From the NCBI GenBank assembly GCA_905235775.1, contig CAJOMY010000017.1, forward strand, positions 1 to 16,477: a DNA stretch of 16,477 nt. Direction: 5' to 3'. Positions 1 to 7,622 of this stretch are shown piece after piece. Both the position numbers and the translations under genes were made by a program. Under the pieces are notes generated by a model. That model did not search any database. It saw only the letters and a list, made by a program, of their open reading frames with translations, and had not been told where the DNA came from. How positions within the stretch are numbered: position 1 is the stretch's first letter; each line of letters opens with the position of its first letter. The stretch is from an uncultured Bacteroidales bacterium. GTDB taxonomy: Bacteria > Bacteroidota > Bacteroidia > Bacteroidales > UBA932.

Positions 1-498
1 CCCCCTCTTACGGTGCCGGGGGTGGCACGGTTTCCGGAGACTGCTGCCACTTCCGCTGCACTGGCGGAAGCGGCGGTCAGTTCGACCAAGATCCGGAAAG
101 CGCTGGAGGAGGGAAGGGTAGAGGATGCCGAGGCGATGCTGGGCTATGCGTACGGACTGCGGGGCGTGGTGGTGAGCGGCAAGCAGCTGGGGAGGACGAT
201 CGGCTTTCCGACCGCGAACCTGCGCCTGTATGATCCGATGAAGCTGGTACCCGCGAGAGGTGTGTACCTGACCGAAGTTGAGCTGCTGGGGCGGCATCTC
301 TGGGGTATGACCAATGTCGCGGAGCCCATCGAGACCCACATTTTCGATTTCAGCGAGGACATCTATGGCCTCGACCTCGAGATCCGCTTCCGCCGCTGGC
401 TCCGTCCCATGCGGGCCTTTGGCGGCCTGGACGCCCTCAAGGTCCAGCTCGCCGCCGACGAGGCCGTCTGCCGCGAACTGATCGGAACCGATTGTTGA
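1..498 (+). CDS. ribF: Bifunctional riboflavin kinase / FAD synthetase, C-terminal part (5' end outside window)
   Basis: The enzyme phosphorylates riboflavin to FMN and adenylylates FMN to FAD in the cytoplasm. Only the last ~165 residues are visible, and the reading frame is open to base 1, so the GTG at 13 is not the true start. The segment SSTKIRKAL is the usual end of the N-terminal FAD synthetase domain. It is followed by the riboflavin kinase domain with its signature GRTIGFPTANL, then MTNV and an acidic strand ending in EIRF, in family order. The C-terminus ends as in full-length RibF proteins, so the gene is complete at its 3' end. A new promoter lies within 25 bases after the stop, so greA is probably not purely dependent on ribF transcription. 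The family assignment is firm; only the missing N-terminus is unknown. Confidence 0.93.
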   Translation, partial: PPLTVPGVARFPETAATSAALAEAAVSSTKIRKALEEGRVEDAEAMLGYAYGLRGVVVSGKQLGRTIGFPTANLRLYDPMKLVPARGVYLTEVELLGRHLWGMTNVAEPIETHIFDFSEDIYGLDLEIRFRRWLRPMRAFGGLDALKVQLAADEAVCRELIGTDC

Positions 499-522
499 TT
501 TCGGATTTTTTTCTTATCTTTG
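495..522 (+). promoter_or_regulatory. Bacteroidota-type promoter of greA
   Basis: A perfect TAnnTTTG -7 box (TATCTTTG) lies at 515-522. A weak TTG at 495-497, overlapping the ribF stop codon, could be the -33 element with a 17-base spacer, shorter than the usual 19 or so. Transcription would begin near 527-530, giving greA a leader of about 70 bases that contains the hairpin at 543-568. The -7 match is seen directly; the start site is inferred. Confidence 0.7.
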
Positions 523-542
523 CAAAAGAAACAAACGGACAA

Positions 543-574
543 GGGTTCTGCCGCACCAGGCAGGACTCCTTTTT
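543..574 (+). terminator. Terminator-like hairpin inside the greA leader
   Basis: Bases 543-552 (GGGTTCTGCC) pair with 559-568 (GGCAGGACTC) to give a 10-bp stem with two G-U pairs and a 6-base loop. One C and five T residues follow (570-574). This has the form of an intrinsic terminator. It lies downstream of the promoter at 515-522 and 25 bases before greA, so it can end ribF transcription and would also be met by polymerase starting at the greA promoter. Confidence 0.6.
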
Positions 575-598
575 AGTTAACCACACCAAAAAGATACT

Positions 599-1069
599 AT
601 GTCAGAAGCACACTACATGAGCCAGGAAGGGCTGGACAAGCTCAAGAAAGAACTCGCCGAGGCGTTGGCTCAGCGCCCGGTCATCGCCGCAGCGATTGCG
701 GAGGCGCGCGAGAAGGGCGACCTCTCCGAGAATGCGGAATACGAATCGGCCCGCGAAGCGCAAGGGTTGCTGGAGCTTCGGATTGCGAAACTCCAGAACC
801 AGGTCATCAATGCCAAGGTCCTGGACAGCTCGCAGCTGAATTGCGAGCAGGTCCAGATGCTCAATACGGTCAAGGTCGAGAACCTGGCCAACCACCGCAT
901 CATGGAATTCACCATCGTGGGCGAGAGCGAGGCCGATTTCTCGAAGGGCAGGCTCGCCGCCACGACCCCGATCGGCAAAGCCCTCATGGGCCATGCCAAG
1001 GGCGAGGTCGTCGAGGCCAACGCGCCCTCCGGCGTGTTGAAGTTCAAAATCCTTGATATCACTTTCTGA
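599..1069 (+). CDS. greA: Transcription elongation factor GreA
   Basis: GreA enters the secondary channel of RNA polymerase and stimulates cleavage of backtracked RNA. The 156-residue length is normal. Residues 1 to ~76 form the antiparallel coiled coil whose tip carries DLSENAEY (41-48); D41 and E44 match the acidic pair that acts at the polymerase active site. The FKBP-like C-terminal domain follows, with TPIGKALMG and the usual ending. The ATG at 599 is chosen because it follows the A-rich AAAAAGATACT stretch typical of Bacteroidota starts; an in-frame ATG at residue 7 is possible. The stop overlaps the next start (TGATG), so greA and the HIT gene are translationally coupled. A hairpin in the leader suggests control by attenuation. 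Confidence 0.97.
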   Translation: MSEAHYMSQEGLDKLKKELAEALAQRPVIAAAIAEAREKGDLSENAEYESAREAQGLLELRIAKLQNQVINAKVLDSSQLNCEQVQMLNTVKVENLANHRIMEFTIVGESEADFSKGRLAATTPIGKALMGHAKGEVVEANAPSGVLKFKILDITF

Positions 1070-1476
1070 TGGCAACGCTGTTCACCCGCATCGCGCAAGG
1101 CGAGATCCCGTCCTGGAAAGTGGCGGAGAGCGAAGACTACTACGCCTTCCTTGACATCAGCCCCCTCGCGCAGGGGCATACGCTCGTCATTCCCAAGAAG
1201 GTGGAGGATGACTATATCTTCCATCTCGATGCAGACACGTACGAAGGCCTTTGGGCCTTTGCGCGCAAGGTGGCGACGGCCCTCAAGGCCGCCGTCCCGT
1301 GCCAGCGCGTGGGTGTGGCCGTGCTTGGCATGGAAGTGCCGCATACGCACATCCACCTCGTTCCGCTCCAGACCGAGGGGGACCTGGATTTCCGCAAGGT
1401 ACGTCCGGCCTTCACGCCGGAACAAATGGCGCAGACCGCCGCCGCGATTCTCTCCGAGTATGAAAAATTGCAATAA
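1069..1476 (+). CDS. HIT family nucleotide hydrolase (HinT-like)
   Basis: This is a 135-residue histidine triad protein. The HIT loop HTHIH lies at residues 92-96, followed by LVP, and residues 36-42 read GHTLVIP as in Hint-type members. These proteins hydrolyse nucleoside phosphoramidates or aminoacyl-adenylates; the physiological substrate in bacteria is poorly settled. N-terminal FTRIAQGEIPSWKV is characteristic of the family, so the ATG at 1069 is secure. Its start overlaps the greA stop by one base, and its last 17 bases overlap the start of the lipoprotein gene, so the three form one operon. The greA-HIT adjacency suggests joint expression, not a shared reaction. The family call is firm; a specific enzyme name is not justified. 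Confidence 0.95.
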   Translation: MATLFTRIAQGEIPSWKVAESEDYYAFLDISPLAQGHTLVIPKKVEDDYIFHLDADTYEGLWAFARKVATALKAAVPCQRVGVAVLGMEVPHTHIHLVPLQTEGDLDFRKVRPAFTPEQMAQTAAAILSEYEKLQ

Positions 1477-2563
1477 ACTCCTGGCGCTCGCCCTGGCGGC
1501 GCTCTCGCTGGCCGCCTGCTCCGACAAGGCCCGCATCCGCGGCACCCTGGCCGGTGCCCCCGACCGTCAAATTGTTGTCAAACAGCTGGATATCAATGTT
1601 TACCGCGACCTTGACACCATCAAGACCGGCTCCGACGGCTCTTTCCGTTATGACGTGAAGGTAGCCAAAGGTCAGCCGGAGTTCATTTACCTCTTCTACG
1701 GAGACACGCGCATTGCCGCGCTGCTCCTCGAAAAGGGAGAAACCGCCACGGTGAACGCCGACACGCTCGGCCGGTATACCGTGAGCGGCTCCGACGGCTC
1801 CACGGAACTGGCCAGGATCGACCAGGCTTACGCCGCCTTCCTCTCCGAGCTTGACAGCCATGCGGATGAGCCGGCCGCGATGACCCGGATCTACGTCCAG
1901 CACTATCGTGACTGCGTCAAATATGTCCTGGAACATCCCTTCTCGCTGACCACGGTCCCCGTGTTCTTCGAGCGCCTGGGGACGAGCCCGGTGTTCTCGC
2001 AGCCGTCCGACGCCCTGCTTTTCCGCCAGGTTGCGGACTCCCTCGCGACGGTCTATCCGGCCTCCCGCTACGTCAAGGCCCTGGACCGGGAAGCCTCCCG
2101 GCGCGAGCGCATCTTCGAGTTGGGCAACAAAATCCAGGACGCTCCCGAGACCGCTTTCCCCGACATCGTCATGCCGGATATCAACGGTGAGCGCAAGGCT
2201 CTCTCCGAGGTGGAAGGCAAGGTGATCCTGGTGCACTTCTGGGATGCTTCCGACGCGGCGCAGAAGATGCTCAGCATCGATACCCTGCTGCCGATCTACC
2301 GGGAATACCACCCGCGCGGATTTGAAATCTACTCGGTCTGCGTGACGCCGGACAAGCCAGAATGGGCCTCCTCCGTGCTTGCCCAGAAACTGCCGTGGAT
2401 CAACGTCAACGACGGCCTGGGTGCCGCTTCCCCGGCGGTCGTCACCTACAACGTGTCCGACCTTCCCGATTCCTTCCTGATCATCAACGGCGAGCTCAAC
2501 ACCGCGCCGGTCTCCGGGGGTGCCGACGGCCTGCGCAGGATGCTCTCGAAGCTGTTGCGTTAG
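1460..2563 (+). CDS. Lipoprotein with DUF4369-like N-domain and cysteine-less thioredoxin-like domain
   Basis: The chosen ATG at 1460 gives a clear lipoprotein signal peptide (MKNCNKLLALALAALSLAAC) with the lipid-bearing Cys at residue 20; a longer in-frame start at 1151 would lie inside the HIT gene and has no signal. Residues ~25-110 resemble the DUF4369 beta-rich domain (IRGTLAG, DTIKTGSDGSFRYD). Residues ~235-367 resemble a TlpA/AhpC-type thioredoxin fold (FPDIVMPDINGE, VILVHFWDAS, FEIYSVCV, DLPDSFLI). Where TlpA has WCxxC, this protein has D265 and Q268, so it cannot be a thiol oxidoreductase of the normal kind. The likely location is the periplasmic face of a membrane. It is the last gene of the greA operon, and its stop overlaps the tsaB stop on the opposite strand. 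The precise function is unknown. Confidence 0.88.
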   Translation: MKNCNKLLALALAALSLAACSDKARIRGTLAGAPDRQIVVKQLDINVYRDLDTIKTGSDGSFRYDVKVAKGQPEFIYLFYGDTRIAALLLEKGETATVNADTLGRYTVSGSDGSTELARIDQAYAAFLSELDSHADEPAAMTRIYVQHYRDCVKYVLEHPFSLTTVPVFFERLGTSPVFSQPSDALLFRQVADSLATVYPASRYVKALDREASRRERIFELGNKIQDAPETAFPDIVMPDINGERKALSEVEGKVILVHFWDASDAAQKMLSIDTLLPIYREYHPRGFEIYSVCVTPDKPEWASSVLAQKLPWINVNDGLGAASPAVVTYNVSDLPDSFLIINGELNTAPVSGGADGLRRMLSKLLR

Positions 2564-3252
2564 AAAAGTTTCCTGCGGCTGACCGTGGCCACGAAATCCT
2601 TCAGGTAGAAGGGCTCGAAGTACGCCACGTCCCGGAATTCGCCGGCCGCGAACATCCGCTCCGCGGGGACGGGCATGGCGCCCGCACGCGGGCAAGTCTG
2701 CACGAAGTGCGCTCCCGGACCGGCGAGCGCGCTTCGGCATTTTTCGGCGCCGTCGCCGATGAAGAGCACGGGACCTGCATCGCGCTCGGAGCGATAACTC
2801 TCCGCATCCACGATGCGGGGTTCCACCTCACTCAACTGTCTGCCCTCCGGGCTGAAGACGGCCGTGTACACCTCCATGCGCCGCGCGTCGATCATCGGGA
2901 TCACATAGCGGCAGCCGTCGGGCAGCAAGCCCTCGGCGCGCGCCTGGTGTACCAGCAGCTCCAGCGTGCCCACGGACAGCAGCGGGATGCCTGCCGCGAA
3001 GCAGATCCCCTTGGCCGTCGATACGCCCACGCGCAGGCCCGTGTACGAACCCGGTCCGGCGCTGACGCACACGGCATCGAGATCGGCGGCGCGCAGCCCC
3101 CGCTCCTGCAGGACTTCCTGCACGTAAGGGGCGGTCATCGCCGCGTGGGCGCGCGGCTCGGCGCTTTCCCGGCAGGCGACCACGCGGCCGTCTTCGGACA
3201 GCGCCACCGAACACAGCGAAGTGGAGGTTTCGATGAGCAGGATCCTAGGCAT
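2560..3252 (-). CDS. tsaB: tRNA threonylcarbamoyladenosine biosynthesis protein TsaB
   Basis: TsaB is the ASKHA-fold partner of TsaD in making t6A37 on ANN-decoding tRNAs. The 230-residue length is normal. The N-terminal ILLIETSTSLCSVAL and the segment SAGPGSYTGLRVG (roughly residues 64-76) are diagnostic. The start at 3252 gives the standard MPRILLIETS beginning. It overlaps the end of cvpA by 8 bases, so the two are co-transcribed from the promoter upstream of cvpA. At the other end, the TAA stop overlaps the TAG stop of the convergent lipoprotein gene (shared TTAG), leaving no space for a terminator. TsaB usually lacks a complete active site of its own and acts as a scaffold; nothing here suggests otherwise. 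Confidence 0.95.
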   Translation of the reverse strand: MPRILLIETSTSLCSVALSEDGRVVACRESAEPRAHAAMTAPYVQEVLQERGLRAADLDAVCVSAGPGSYTGLRVGVSTAKGICFAAGIPLLSVGTLELLVHQARAEGLLPDGCRYVIPMIDARRMEVYTAVFSPEGRQLSEVEPRIVDAESYRSERDAGPVLFIGDGAEKCRSALAGPGAHFVQTCPRAGAMPVPAERMFAAGEFRDVAYFEPFYLKDFVATVSRRKLF

Positions 3253-3766
3253 GGGCAGCGACGGCGGGATCGGCTCCGCCCGGGATAAAGGTCTTCAGGA
3301 TGGGGAAGATGCTGTCGGCGATGTCTTTCAGGGCGTTGTACACCACGGCGTTCTCCATGGATTCGGGCCGGACCAGGTGCAGGGAGCTGTTGAGCGACTC
3401 GAACAGCAGGATGAGCAGACCGAGGACAAGGCCTACTTTGAGGACGGCGAAGACCAGTCCGAGCAATCCGTTCAGGAAACCGAGCGAAAGCGCCTTGAGC
3501 GTCTTGGTGATGAGCGCGCCGACCAGGTTGAGCGCCACGGCGGCCAGCACGGCGATCAGTACGAAACTGAGGACTTTCAAGACAGTGGGATCCAGCGTGA
3601 TGCGCAGCCCGAGCCAATCGGCCAGGGGGGTGGAGAAATGGAATGCCGCCCAGGCGGCGAGCAGGATCGCCACCAGGTCTGCAACCTGCTTGACGAAGCC
3701 TTTCGAGATGCCGCTGACGATGGCCGGAACAAAACAGAGCAAAAGAATAATGTCCAGAATGGCCAT
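3245..3766 (-). CDS. cvpA: CvpA family inner-membrane protein
   Basis: This is a 173-residue integral membrane protein with about four hydrophobic segments, at residues ~3-20, 28-48, 64-86 and 100-125. The opening (ILDIILLLCFVPAIVSGISKGF), a hydrophobic helix ending in G-x-x-K-G-F, and the later LGFLNGLLGLVFAVLKVG are typical of the CvpA/colicin V production family. E. coli CvpA is linked to colicin V export and envelope stress; the molecular role is unclear. The C-terminal tail after residue ~130 is polar. It is the first gene of a cvpA-tsaB operon, has a good promoter at 3819-3848, and diverges from ileS. No signal peptide is expected beyond the first helix. The family is confident, the function only general. 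Confidence 0.88.
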   Translation of the reverse strand: MAILDIILLLCFVPAIVSGISKGFVKQVADLVAILLAAWAAFHFSTPLADWLGLRITLDPTVLKVLSFVLIAVLAAVALNLVGALITKTLKALSLGFLNGLLGLVFAVLKVGLVLGLLILLFESLNSSLHLVRPESMENAVVYNALKDIADSIFPILKTFIPGGADPAVAAHA

Positions 3767-3769
3767 AGT

Positions 3770-3800
3770 TTTGTTATATGAGTAGAATTCGTTAAATTTG
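3770..3800 (+). promoter_or_regulatory. Promoter of ileS
   Basis: TTTG at 3770-3773 is separated by 19 bases from TAAATTTG at 3793-3800, a near-ideal Bacteroidota TTTG-N19-TAnnTTTG promoter. Transcription should begin near 3805, giving ileS a leader of about 30 bases. It is interleaved with the opposite-strand cvpA promoter. Confidence 0.82.
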
Positions 3801-3818
3801 CGAGCTAAAAATCAAACG

Positions 3819-3848
3819 CAAAATTAGGCAAAAAATATGACATTCAAA
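3819..3848 (-). promoter_or_regulatory. Promoter of cvpA-tsaB, extending into ileS codons
   Basis: On the minus strand the -7 box TAATTTTG corresponds to CAAAATTA at 3819-3826. The -33 TTTG corresponds to CAAA at 3845-3848, with an 18-base spacer. The -33 element lies inside codons 3-4 of ileS, so the two promoters and their polymerase footprints overlap. Confidence 0.7.
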
Positions 3849-6800
3849 GAGTATAACGGCCTGGACCTGGTCTCCGTGGGGAAAGAAGTGCTCGAACGTT
3901 GGCGGGAACGCCATGCATTCGAGCGTTCGCTCACCCTCCGCGAGGGGGCTCCGGAGTTCGTTTTCTTCGAGGGACCGCCTTCCGCCAACGGCATGCCGGG
4001 CATCCACCACGTGATGGCCCGCTCCATCAAGGATGCCGTCTGTCGCTATAAGACGCAGGCCGGATTCAAGGTCCGCCGCCGCGCCGGCTGGGATACCCAC
4101 GGGCTCCCGGTCGAGCTGGGCGTGGAGAAGAAGCTCGGCATCACGAAGGAAGACATCGGAACGAAGATTTCCGTCGCGGATTACAACCGTACCTGCCGCG
4201 AAGAGGTGATGAAATATACCGCCGAATGGCGCAGCCTGACCGAGCGCATCGGCTACTGGGTCGATATGGACGACCCTTATGTCACCTATGACAACCGTTA
4301 TATCGAAACGCTCTGGTGGCTTCTCAAGGACATCTACGGCAAGGGCCTGCTCTACAAGGGCAAGAGCATCCAGCCGTACAGCCCGGCCGCCGGTACGGGC
4401 CTGAGCACGCACGAACTCAACCAGCCCGGCTGCTACCGCGACGTCAAGGACACCACCTGCACCGTGCAGTTCAAGGTCCTGGGCGAGGAGGATCTCTACT
4501 TCCTGGCCTGGACGACGACCCCGTGGACCCTTCCGTCCAACACCGCGCTCTGCGTCGGCCCCAATATCGATTACGTCAAGGTCCGCTCCGCGAACCCGTA
4601 CACCGGCGCTCCCGCGACCTACATCGTTGCGGAAGCGCTCGTGAACACCCTTTTCAACGGCAAGATTCCCTTCGAGGTCCTGCCCGGCAGCGTCAAGGGC
4701 CGCGAGCTCGCGGGCATGCGCTACGAGCAGCTGATTCCCTGGTTCCGTCCGGACGGGGACGCTTTCCGCGTGATCACCGGGGATTATGTCAGCACCGAGG
4801 AGGGCACGGGCATCGTGCACATCGCGCCGACATTCGGCGCCGACGACGCCAAGGTGGGCCGCGCCGCCGGCATCGCCGCGCTGCAGGTCATCGACCGCAA
4901 CGGCGATCCCCAGGCGCAGGTGGACCTGCAGGGGCGATTCTTCCGTCTGGAAGACCTCGATCCGGAATATGTCGCGACGCACGTCAGCCCGGACTACGGG
5001 GAATGGGCCGGCCGCTATGTCAAGAACGCCTACGACAGCTCCCTCGCCCCGGACGCGCCGACCCTCGACGTGGATCTGTGCGTGATGCTCAAGGCTGCCG
5101 GAAAAGCCTTCAAGATCGAGAAGCACGTCCACTCCTATCCGCACTGCTGGCGCACCGACAAGCCGGTGCTCTATTATCCGCTGGACAGCTGGTTCATCAA
5201 GACCACGGCCGTGCGTGAGCAGATGATGGCCCTCAACGGTCAGATCAGCTGGAAGCCGGAATCCACCGGCACGGGCCGCTTCGGCAAGTGGCTGGAGAAC
5301 ATCCAGGACTGGAACCTCAGCCGCAGCCGCTACTGGGGGACCCCGCTGCCCGTCTGGCGCACCGAAGACGGCAGGGAAGAGATCTGCATCGGCTCCGTGA
5401 AGGAGCTGTATGAGCGGATCGACCAGGCTGTCGCCGCCGGCTTCATGGCTTCCAACCCGCTGCGTGACCGGGGCTTCGACCCGGCCGACATGTCCAAGGA
5501 GAATTATGACCGGATCGACCTGCACCGTCCGTACGTGGACGAGATATTCCTCGTCAGCCCTTCGGGAAAGAAAATGACGCGCGAGACGGATCTGATCGAC
5601 GTGTGGTTCGATTCCGGCGCCATGCCGTATGCCCAGACGGGACTGCGCGGCCTGGACAGCCCGGATTTCGGCAGCACGGCCGACTTCATCGCCGAGGGCG
5701 TGGACCAGACCCGCGGCTGGTTCTATACCCTGCACGCCATCCATACGATGGTCAGCGGCACGCCCGCATTCAAGCGCGTGATCTCCAACGGACTCGTCCT
5801 CGACAAGAAAGGCGAGAAGATGAGCAAGCGCCTGGGCAACGCCGTGGATCCTTTCCAGGCGATGGACAAGTACGGCCCCGACGCCCTCCGCTGGTACATG
5901 ATGACCAATGCCCAGCCCTGGGACAACCTCAAGTTCGACGAGGCCGGCGTGGAGGAGGTCCGCCGCAAGTTCTTCGGCACGCTTTACAACTCGTACTCGG
6001 TGTTCGCGCTGTATGCCAACATCGACGGTTTCGACCCGGCGGCGCCGGCCGTGCCTTACGGGCAGCGGCCGATGTTCGACCGCTGGATCATCAGCCGGCT
6101 GCATACCCTCGTGAAGGGTGTCGTGGCCGCATACGAAGACTATGATATCACGACGGCGGGCCGCCTGGTGCAGGATTTCGTCTGCGACGACCTGTCCAAC
6201 TGGTATATCCGCCTGAATAAGAAGCGCCTCTGGGGCAAGGGGATGGGGGAGGACAAACTCGCCGCGTACCAGACCCTCTACGAGGTGCTGAAGGGCGTCG
6301 CCCTGCTGGGCGCCCCGATCGCCCCCTTCTTCATGGAGCGCCTCTGGCTCGACCTCGTGCCGGACGCCGATTCGGTGCACTACTGCCCGATGCCGCGCTA
6401 CGATGCCGCCCTGGTGGACGAAGACCTGGAGGAAAGCATGGGCTTTGCCCAGAAAGCTTCTTCGATGGTGCTGGCCCTGCGCAAGAAGGTCGGCATCAAT
6501 GTCCGCAAGCCGCTCGCCAAAGTGCTGGTGCCCGTGCTGGACGACAGCGTCAAGGAGCACATCCGGCGCGTCAGCGACATCTTCCTGACCGAAGTCAATG
6601 TCAAGGAAATCGAGTTCCTGCACGACACCGTGGGGCTCATCACCAAGAAGATCAAGCCCAACTTCAAGACCCTCGGCAAGATCTACGGCAAGCAGATGAA
6701 GGAAATCGCCGCGGCCTTCGCGCAGCTCTCCCAGGAGGAGATCGCCGCCGTCGAGCGCGCCGAAGCGGCGTATGTCCTGCACCTGCCTTCCGGCGACGTG

Positions 6801-7184
6801 ACCCTGAACAAGGGCGACTACGAGATCAGCTCCGAGGACATGCCCGGCTGGCTCGTCGCCACCGAAGGCTCGCTTACGCTGGCCCTGGACATCGTCCAGA
6901 CGCCCGAACTCATCCGCGAGGGCCATGCCCGCGAGCTCATCCATCCGATCCAGACCCTCCGCAAGGACAGCGGATTCGAGATCACGGACCGGATTGACAC
7001 GCTGATCTACGCCGACGGCGCCGCCGCGGAGGAGATCCGTGCCGCACTCTCCGCACATGCGGAATATGTTTCCGCCCAGACGCTTTCACGCTCCCTGGAC
7101 CTGCGCCCGCTCGCCGAGGCCCCGCAGGGAGCCGCCGAAGTGGAGTGGGGCGATGGAACTATCTTCATAACTGTTCACAGATAA
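3837..7184 (+). CDS. ileS: Isoleucyl-tRNA synthetase, type 2 with GIHH signature
   Basis: This class I synthetase charges tRNA-Ile in the cytoplasm. Its 1115 residues match the long type 2 / Bacteroidota form, not the ~940-residue type 1 enzyme. The Rossmann domain opens with FFEGPPSANGMPGIHHVM, where the usual HxGH signature reads G55-I56-H57-H58. The CP1 editing domain includes the threonine-rich AWTTTPWTLPSN near residue 225 and GTGIVHIAPTFGADD near 322. KMSKR is at 661-665. The anticodon-binding helical domain contains LSNWYIRLNKKRLW, followed by a long type 2 C-terminal extension. The start at 3837 follows the A-rich leader AAAAAAT and a strong promoter. Type 2 IleRS enzymes are known for low mupirocin sensitivity. 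ileS precedes the DksA-like gene and lspA, an arrangement common in Bacteroidales. Confidence 0.98.
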   Translation: MTFKEYNGLDLVSVGKEVLERWRERHAFERSLTLREGAPEFVFFEGPPSANGMPGIHHVMARSIKDAVCRYKTQAGFKVRRRAGWDTHGLPVELGVEKKLGITKEDIGTKISVADYNRTCREEVMKYTAEWRSLTERIGYWVDMDDPYVTYDNRYIETLWWLLKDIYGKGLLYKGKSIQPYSPAAGTGLSTHELNQPGCYRDVKDTTCTVQFKVLGEEDLYFLAWTTTPWTLPSNTALCVGPNIDYVKVRSANPYTGAPATYIVAEALVNTLFNGKIPFEVLPGSVKGRELAGMRYEQLIPWFRPDGDAFRVITGDYVSTEEGTGIVHIAPTFGADDAKVGRAAGIAALQVIDRNGDPQAQVDLQGRFFRLEDLDPEYVATHVSPDYGEWAGRYVKNAYDSSLAPDAPTLDVDLCVMLKAAGKAFKIEKHVHSYPHCWRTDKPVLYYPLDSWFIKTTAVREQMMALNGQISWKPESTGTGRFGKWLENIQDWNLSRSRYWGTPLPVWRTEDGREEICIGSVKELYERIDQAVAAGFMASNPLRDRGFDPADMSKENYDRIDLHRPYVDEIFLVSPSGKKMTRETDLIDVWFDSGAMPYAQTGLRGLDSPDFGSTADFIAEGVDQTRGWFYTLHAIHTMVSGTPAFKRVISNGLVLDKKGEKMSKRLGNAVDPFQAMDKYGPDALRWYMMTNAQPWDNLKFDEAGVEEVRRKFFGTLYNSYSVFALYANIDGFDPAAPAVPYGQRPMFDRWIISRLHTLVKGVVAAYEDYDITTAGRLVQDFVCDDLSNWYIRLNKKRLWGKGMGEDKLAAYQTLYEVLKGVALLGAPIAPFFMERLWLDLVPDADSVHYCPMPRYDAALVDEDLEESMGFAQKASSMVLALRKKVGINVRKPLAKVLVPVLDDSVKEHIRRVSDIFLTEVNVKEIEFLHDTVGLITKKIKPNFKTLGKIYGKQMKEIAAAFAQLSQEEIAAVERAEAAYVLHLPSGDVTLNKGDYEISSEDMPGWLVATEGSLTLALDIVQTPELIREGHARELIHPIQTLRKDSGFEITDRIDTLIYADGAAAEEIRAALSAHAEYVSAQTLSRSLDLRPLAEAPQGAAEVEWGDGTIFITVHR

Positions 7185-7205
7185 TATCGTTAACCATTTT
7201 CTATC

Positions 7206-7616
7206 ATGGAAAAGACAGACCAATCTGCCAAAACCCGTTATTCGGATGCCGAACTCGCCGAGTTCAAGGCCATCATCGAGGAGAAGCTTGCCAAGGCCAA
7301 GGCCGAGTACAACACCCTCCGCCAGGTGGTGATGCACAACGGTACCAACGACATCGAAGACACGACGCCGTCCTTCCGGACCGTCGAGGACGACGGGGCT
7401 TTCCAGCTCTCCAAGGAGGAAGCCAGCCAGATGGCCCAGCGCCAGTACAAGTTCATCCAGAACCTGGAAGCTGCCCTGGTCCGCATCGAGAACAAGACTT
7501 ATGGCGTTTGCCGCGTGACCGGCAAGCTCATCCCGAAGGAGCGCCTGCGCCTCGTCCCGCATGCCACCCTGACCGTCGAGGCCAAGGAAATGCTCGCCAA
7601 GCAGGGTAAGAACTAG
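7206..7616 (+). CDS. DksA/TraR-like protein lacking the zinc cysteines
   Basis: This 136-residue protein has the layout of the DksA/TraR family: an N-terminal helical pair (YSDAELAEFKAIIEEKL, residues ~12-28), a coiled-coil region, and a C-terminal globular domain with GVCRVTGKLIPKERL and VPHATL. DksA binds the RNA polymerase secondary channel and modifies initiation together with ppGpp. Zinc-binding DksA has four Cys; here only C102 remains, so the fold must be held without zinc, as in other non-Cys DksA forms. The coiled-coil tip that would hold the DksA acidic pair cannot be assigned with certainty by eye (EDTTPS and VEDDGAF are candidates). It lies 21 bases after ileS and 6 before lspA, so it is likely co-transcribed. 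A role in stringent-type control is inferred. Confidence 0.88.
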   Translation: MEKTDQSAKTRYSDAELAEFKAIIEEKLAKAKAEYNTLRQVVMHNGTNDIEDTTPSFRTVEDDGAFQLSKEEASQMAQRQYKFIQNLEAALVRIENKTYGVCRVTGKLIPKERLRLVPHATLTVEAKEMLAKQGKN

Positions 7617-7622
7617 CGGAAA

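Noticed and set aside
1151..1459. Longer N-terminus for the lipoprotein gene
   Set aside because: This stretch is the HIT gene in another frame; the extra residues are Arg/Ser/Pro-rich shadow sequence and would bury the lipoprotein signal peptide.
670..2740. Long minus-strand frames across greA, the HIT gene and the lipoprotein gene
   Set aside because: They are antisense shadows of three well-supported plus-strand genes and show no recognisable domain.
3792..7058. A 1088-codon open frame on the minus strand covering nearly all of ileS
   Set aside because: ileS is certain on the plus strand. The antisense frame stays open because of GC-rich codon bias, and its translation is rich in Ala, Val, His, Asp and Gly without any family motif.
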